Shown: in pieces, positions 61,501-64,000 of the stretch
Layout of the letters: each line of letters begins with the position of its first letter
Position numbering within the stretch: position 1 is the first letter of the stretch
The notes under the pieces: generated by a model
Told to the model about the DNA's origin: nothing
Database searches by the model: none
What the model saw: only the letters and a program-made list of their open reading frames with translations
Made by a program: the position numbers and the translations under genes
Origin: Rutidosis leptorrhynchoides
Taxonomy: Eukaryota > Streptophyta > Magnoliopsida > Asterales > Asteraceae
Direction of reading: 5' to 3'
Assembly: GCF_046630445.1 (NCBI RefSeq)
Contig: NC_092335.1
Coordinates: forward strand, 312,466,501-312,530,500
DNA length: 64,000 bases

Positions 61501-62081
61501 TTTGAACTGGATTAAGTGCTATTCTTATTCTTATATTCTTATAAATATTGAGTATTAAATATTAATTATTGCAAACAGGGACACATAGAAGAAGAGAAAT
61601 TGGAATCCTTCAATATTTACATCACATAGTTATCACATACTTTTTTGAACTGGATTAAGTGCTATTCTTATTCTTATATTCTTATAAATATTGAGTATTA
61701 AATATTAATTATTGCAAACAGGGACACATAGAAGAAGAGAAATTGGAATCCTTCAATATTCCGTTGTACCATGCTTATGCTAAGGAAGTTAGTGATGCAA
61801 TCGAGGAGGAAGGGTCGTTCATGATTGACTGTCTCAAGATCTCGGAAGTAAACTGGGATGCCTCGACGGGCGAGAATCCTGATTTTTCACAAGAAAATGG
61901 ACAAGGATACAATATGGGAAAATGTATGAGAGCTGTGGCCGAACCTTTGGTATTAAGTCACTTTGGTGAGTCGGTCATCGAAGAGGTGTTCGTGAGGTTT
62001 ACGAATAATATTAGGAATTTCATGTCCAAACATAACCCGAAGAATGTCAATATCACTGTTTCAGTGACTCGAAAAAGGTGA
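57364..62081 (+). CDS. SABATH carboxyl methyltransferase (salicylate/benzoate type), four exons
   Basis: Exons 57364-57438, 59150-59560, 61219-61473 and 61722-62081 give 366 codons, all junctions GT-AG and phase 0. This is the usual length and four-exon layout of the family. The enzyme moves a methyl group from S-adenosylmethionine to a carboxyl group of a small acid, giving a volatile ester such as methyl salicylate. It starts MEVPKLLRMNGGDG. SAM-binding MADLGCSSGPNT is at 55-66, LNDLPHNDFN follows, and HSSYSLMWLSQ ends exon 2. Against Clarkia salicylate methyltransferase (numbering from memory, offset +8 after exon 2), pocket residues Q25, Y155, M158, W159, W234, Y263, M316 and V319 are kept. 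L218, S233 and N355 differ. Substrate is therefore likely aromatic, not certain. Exon 4 has a duplicated acceptor (see 61475-61760). Confidence 0.92.
58366..58440 (+). other. tRNA-like (possible SINE) module
   Basis: TGGTCTTGCAGTTGG (58377-58391) resembles box A and GGAGTTCAACCCC (58418-58430) box B. A long TA tail follows. It fits a tRNA-derived SINE head but no TSD was found. Confidence 0.35.
58669..58869 (-). pseudogene. LINE reverse-transcriptase 3' fragment
   Basis: A 66-codon frame reading WIDNRAWPSITKDRLQVATL and VLWRFRNGVIF resembles the C-terminal end of plant LINE polyproteins. There are no RT motifs. It is a truncated relic in intron 1. Confidence 0.45.
59561..61218 (+). other. 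Methyltransferase intron 2
   Basis: 1.66 kb, GTAGGT...TTGAACAG. It contains an unassigned repeat-like section with TGACGCCCC/GTCAG motifs (about 60490-60830). Short ORFs here are not credible. Confidence 0.7.
61475..61760 (+). repeat. 143-bp tandem duplication over intron 3 and start of exon 4
   Basis: 61475-61617 and 61618-61760 are identical by eye. Each carries the acceptor GCAAACAG and the first 39 bases of exon 4. Use of the first acceptor (61578) reaches a TAG within 17 codons. Use of the second (61721) keeps the full frame. Confidence 0.93.
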
Positions 62082-62382
62082 TTTTTTTTAATTATAGCAT
62101 GTAGACTCAAATTAAAACCATTTCTATTCCTCTGTTCATTTATATTCCTCTATTTTAGCTGAATTTGATTACTTTACCTTAAAGAATCACCATATATATG
62201 GTTGATCTTTTGAACGATATTGTTTCCTTCTTCATTGCCTAGTAGACTATCTCTGTTTCACAACTAATTGAAGTAAACTATATATTAAAGAGTAAACAAT
62301 ACTATTTCATGTTTCCTTGGTCCTCAACTTTTGCCTTTTACACAATGCTTTGATCAACATATAATCAGAGATCAGTGGTGTA
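62082..62382 (+). other. 3' flank of the methyltransferase gene
   Basis: AT-rich, presumably 3' UTR and terminator. No canonical AATAAA signal stands out; TTAAAGAGTAAAC (about 62284) is the closest A-rich patch. Confidence 0.4.
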
Positions 62383-62682
62383 TGTTAAGAATTTATGGAC
62401 CCTATCACCAATCGAATATAGTGATCCCACAATCAACAAATGGACAAAATAACGAAAGAAAAGTAAACGACAGAAGATATTACGTAGTTATATGCAATCG
62501 TTGTGATTGCTTTAGTCCACGATCAACTAGAGAGTAATTTTATTGATTTTTGTTATTAGAGTTACAAGGAGATTATGATTCTATTTATAAGGAAGCGATA
62601 AACCTAAAACATTATAGTTTAACTTGACCTTCAAGTACAAGAAACATTCTATAAAAAACAAATCATTGTTCCTCAAGTAAAC

Positions 62683-62800
62683 TTGGCTTCCAAGCTTGAC
62701 TTGTATTCCAAGCTTCATATGACTTCCAAGCTTCACTTGTATTCCAAGCTTCATATGACTTCCAAGCTTCACTTGTATTCCAAGCTTCACATGACTTCTA
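62683..62800. repeat. About 36-bp tandem repeat in the Copia LTR
   Basis: ACTTCCAAGCTTCACTTGTA-type units alternate with ATTCCAAGCTTCATATG, about three copies, each with AAGCTT. Confidence 0.8.
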
Positions 62801-63139
62801 AGCTAGATTTTCCTTCAAGTTTGACTTGTCTTCTAAGTTTAACTTAATATCCAAACTATTTCTATCTTGTTTTCTTTTCTTTTCTTTTTTTTTATTAAAT
62901 CTACTTCACACATTCAACAATCTCCCAATTGAAGAAGACTTTAAACAAACTCAATCTCGACAACCCGTCAACCATCCATTCCAACCAAGAATGTTCAACC
63001 ACCTTTTATACCGCCAATCAAACATGGGACATACAAACTCAACATCGCTGGAACAACAGACTTCGATGCAAGGTCTTCAACCCTACTTGTCAAAATCAAA
63101 CCAATAACCCTTAAACGCTCTAGTCGACGTCTTATTTCA

Positions 63140-63336
63140 TTAGTTCATAAGAAGACCAGTTGAAGCTATGCAAAGCTTTAAGTTTCCAATCGTAACTACT
63201 TTAGTACACATATTAAAATGATTCTCCGTACCAGGAATTTTAGCAACAATTAAAGTACCATCATTTATGAGTTCGCGAATAAAATGATATCTCAGTTTGA
63301 TGTGTTTCGTACGACCATGAAACAACGGGTTCTTCC
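63140..63336 (-). pseudogene. Copia RNase H C-terminal fragment
   Basis: Reads KNPLFHGRTKHIKLRYHFIR, then a shorter diverged tail (KIPGTENHF...TKVVTIGNLKLCIASTG). This is the end of Copia polyproteins. The upstream part is cut by the CACTA insertion. Confidence 0.8.
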
Positions 63337-64000
63337 CACTACAAGAAAAACGACCTTTTAGGACCCTTTTTTTTATGTCAAAAAAGCGAAGGTCCTAAAA
63401 AACTACATATTAGGACCATTATTTCAGGGTCCTAACAAGGTCATGGAAAAGGTCCTAACAGACTACTATTTAGGACCTTTTAGTAATGAGGTCCTATATG
63501 TTGATTGACGGAATTTATTTAGGGCCCTAAAAGATATAACTAATATGACACTTTTTAAAGGTCATATTATAACTTGTGACCTTTTTAAAAAGGGTCCTAT
63601 AGTGAGAAGATCTAATGACTTAATAGAACAAATAAATGGTAGGTCTTAATCAGAGAATACTAGAGTAGTTTATAATATAACTTCATGGATTAAAAATTTG
63701 GTCGGAAACATTGTACGTAATTGTTAAATTAAATGGTTTATTGGGCGCAAAAAAAAAAAAAAAAAAAGAAAAAACATTTGAACTTGGAAGAAATCAATTA
63801 CTATTTAATAACATTTTTGTTATCTCTAGTTCAAATCTCAAGTTCAAACAACCAAAAGCAAACAACATAAATTTGTTCAAAGGTAATATTACAAAGTAGT
63901 AACTAGTAATAGATTAATGGAACATGTTTGGTATCAATTAAAAATCATAACCAAAAGGACGATTACATTGTTTCAGGTTGCAAAGATGTACTTACAACAT
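63337..64000. mobile_element. CACTA (En/Spm) transposon end, continues beyond window
   Basis: Starts CACTACAAGAAAA, the standard CACTA terminus, inside the Copia RNase H region. The next 260 bp carry at least eight AGGACC/GGTCCT subterminal repeats in both orientations (63354-63597), the kind of sites bound by CACTA transposases. No transposase ORF is visible here. Confidence 0.8.

Larger units (their letters stand above)
62383..63336 (-). mobile_element. Copia element, 3' part (RNase H end, PPT, 3' LTR)
   Basis: Minus-strand. The 3' LTR is 62383-62919 (TGTTGAATG...TTCTTAACA in element orientation). PPT CAATTGGGAGAT lies at about 62920-62932. Non-coding sequence follows, then the RNase H tail. 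CACTA sequence interrupts it at 63337, so the rest lies beyond the window. Confidence 0.75.

Noticed and set aside
62581..62790. Repetitive KLGIQV-type protein on the minus strand
   Set aside because: It is a by-product of the 36-bp tandem repeat in the Copia LTR.

Overview
This is plant nuclear DNA from a repeat-rich eudicot genome. It is AT-rich with spliced genes, long microsatellites and nested LTR retrotransposons. The style of the Ty3/gypsy LTRs suggests Asteraceae, which is a family-level impression only. No rRNA, organellar insert or CRISPR array was seen.

Positions 1-52116 are a nested stack of LTR retrotransposons, resolved from their TG...CA ends, primer-binding sites and target-site duplications. 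E1 (minus strand, Tekay-like chromovirus) runs off the left edge. Its 5' LTR is split by E2 (5432-18532), a closely related element that is complete and very young: its LTRs are 3252 bp each with about six mismatches seen by eye, and its TSD is TCCGG. E1 itself sits in the 3' LTR of E3 (21194-50194), a related element with a tRNA-iMet primer site but no recognisable gag-pol. The 5' LTR of E3 is split by E5 (31630-48429, plus strand), an Athila-type element with a tRNA-Asp primer site, gag, pol, a small zinc-knuckle ORF and an Athila ORF in the env position. E3 appears to sit in an older plus-strand LTR, L4 (50195-52116).

E1 and E2 carry two extra genes between the primer-binding site and gag: an F-box protein related to the plant At1g67623-like family and a very acidic protein. 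E3 has a different extra ORF in the same place. In all three elements a copy of the polypurine-tract sequence, folded into a small hairpin, follows this extra module.

Positions 52117-57363 are a mosaic of small DNA elements: two Helitron-like 3' ends, a MITE built of CGGATATCCG palindromes, a 120-bp Mutator-type MITE, Stowaway-type MITEs, TA microsatellites and tandem duplications. One of these duplicates a G-box-bearing block upstream of the only clear host gene.

That gene (57364-62081, plus strand, four exons, 366 codons) encodes a SABATH carboxyl methyltransferase of the salicylate/benzoate type. It looks intact, but a 143-bp tandem duplication has doubled the acceptor and start of exon 4. 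Downstream lie the 3' part of a minus-strand Copia element (62383-63336) and a CACTA transposon end inserted in it (63337 to the window edge).
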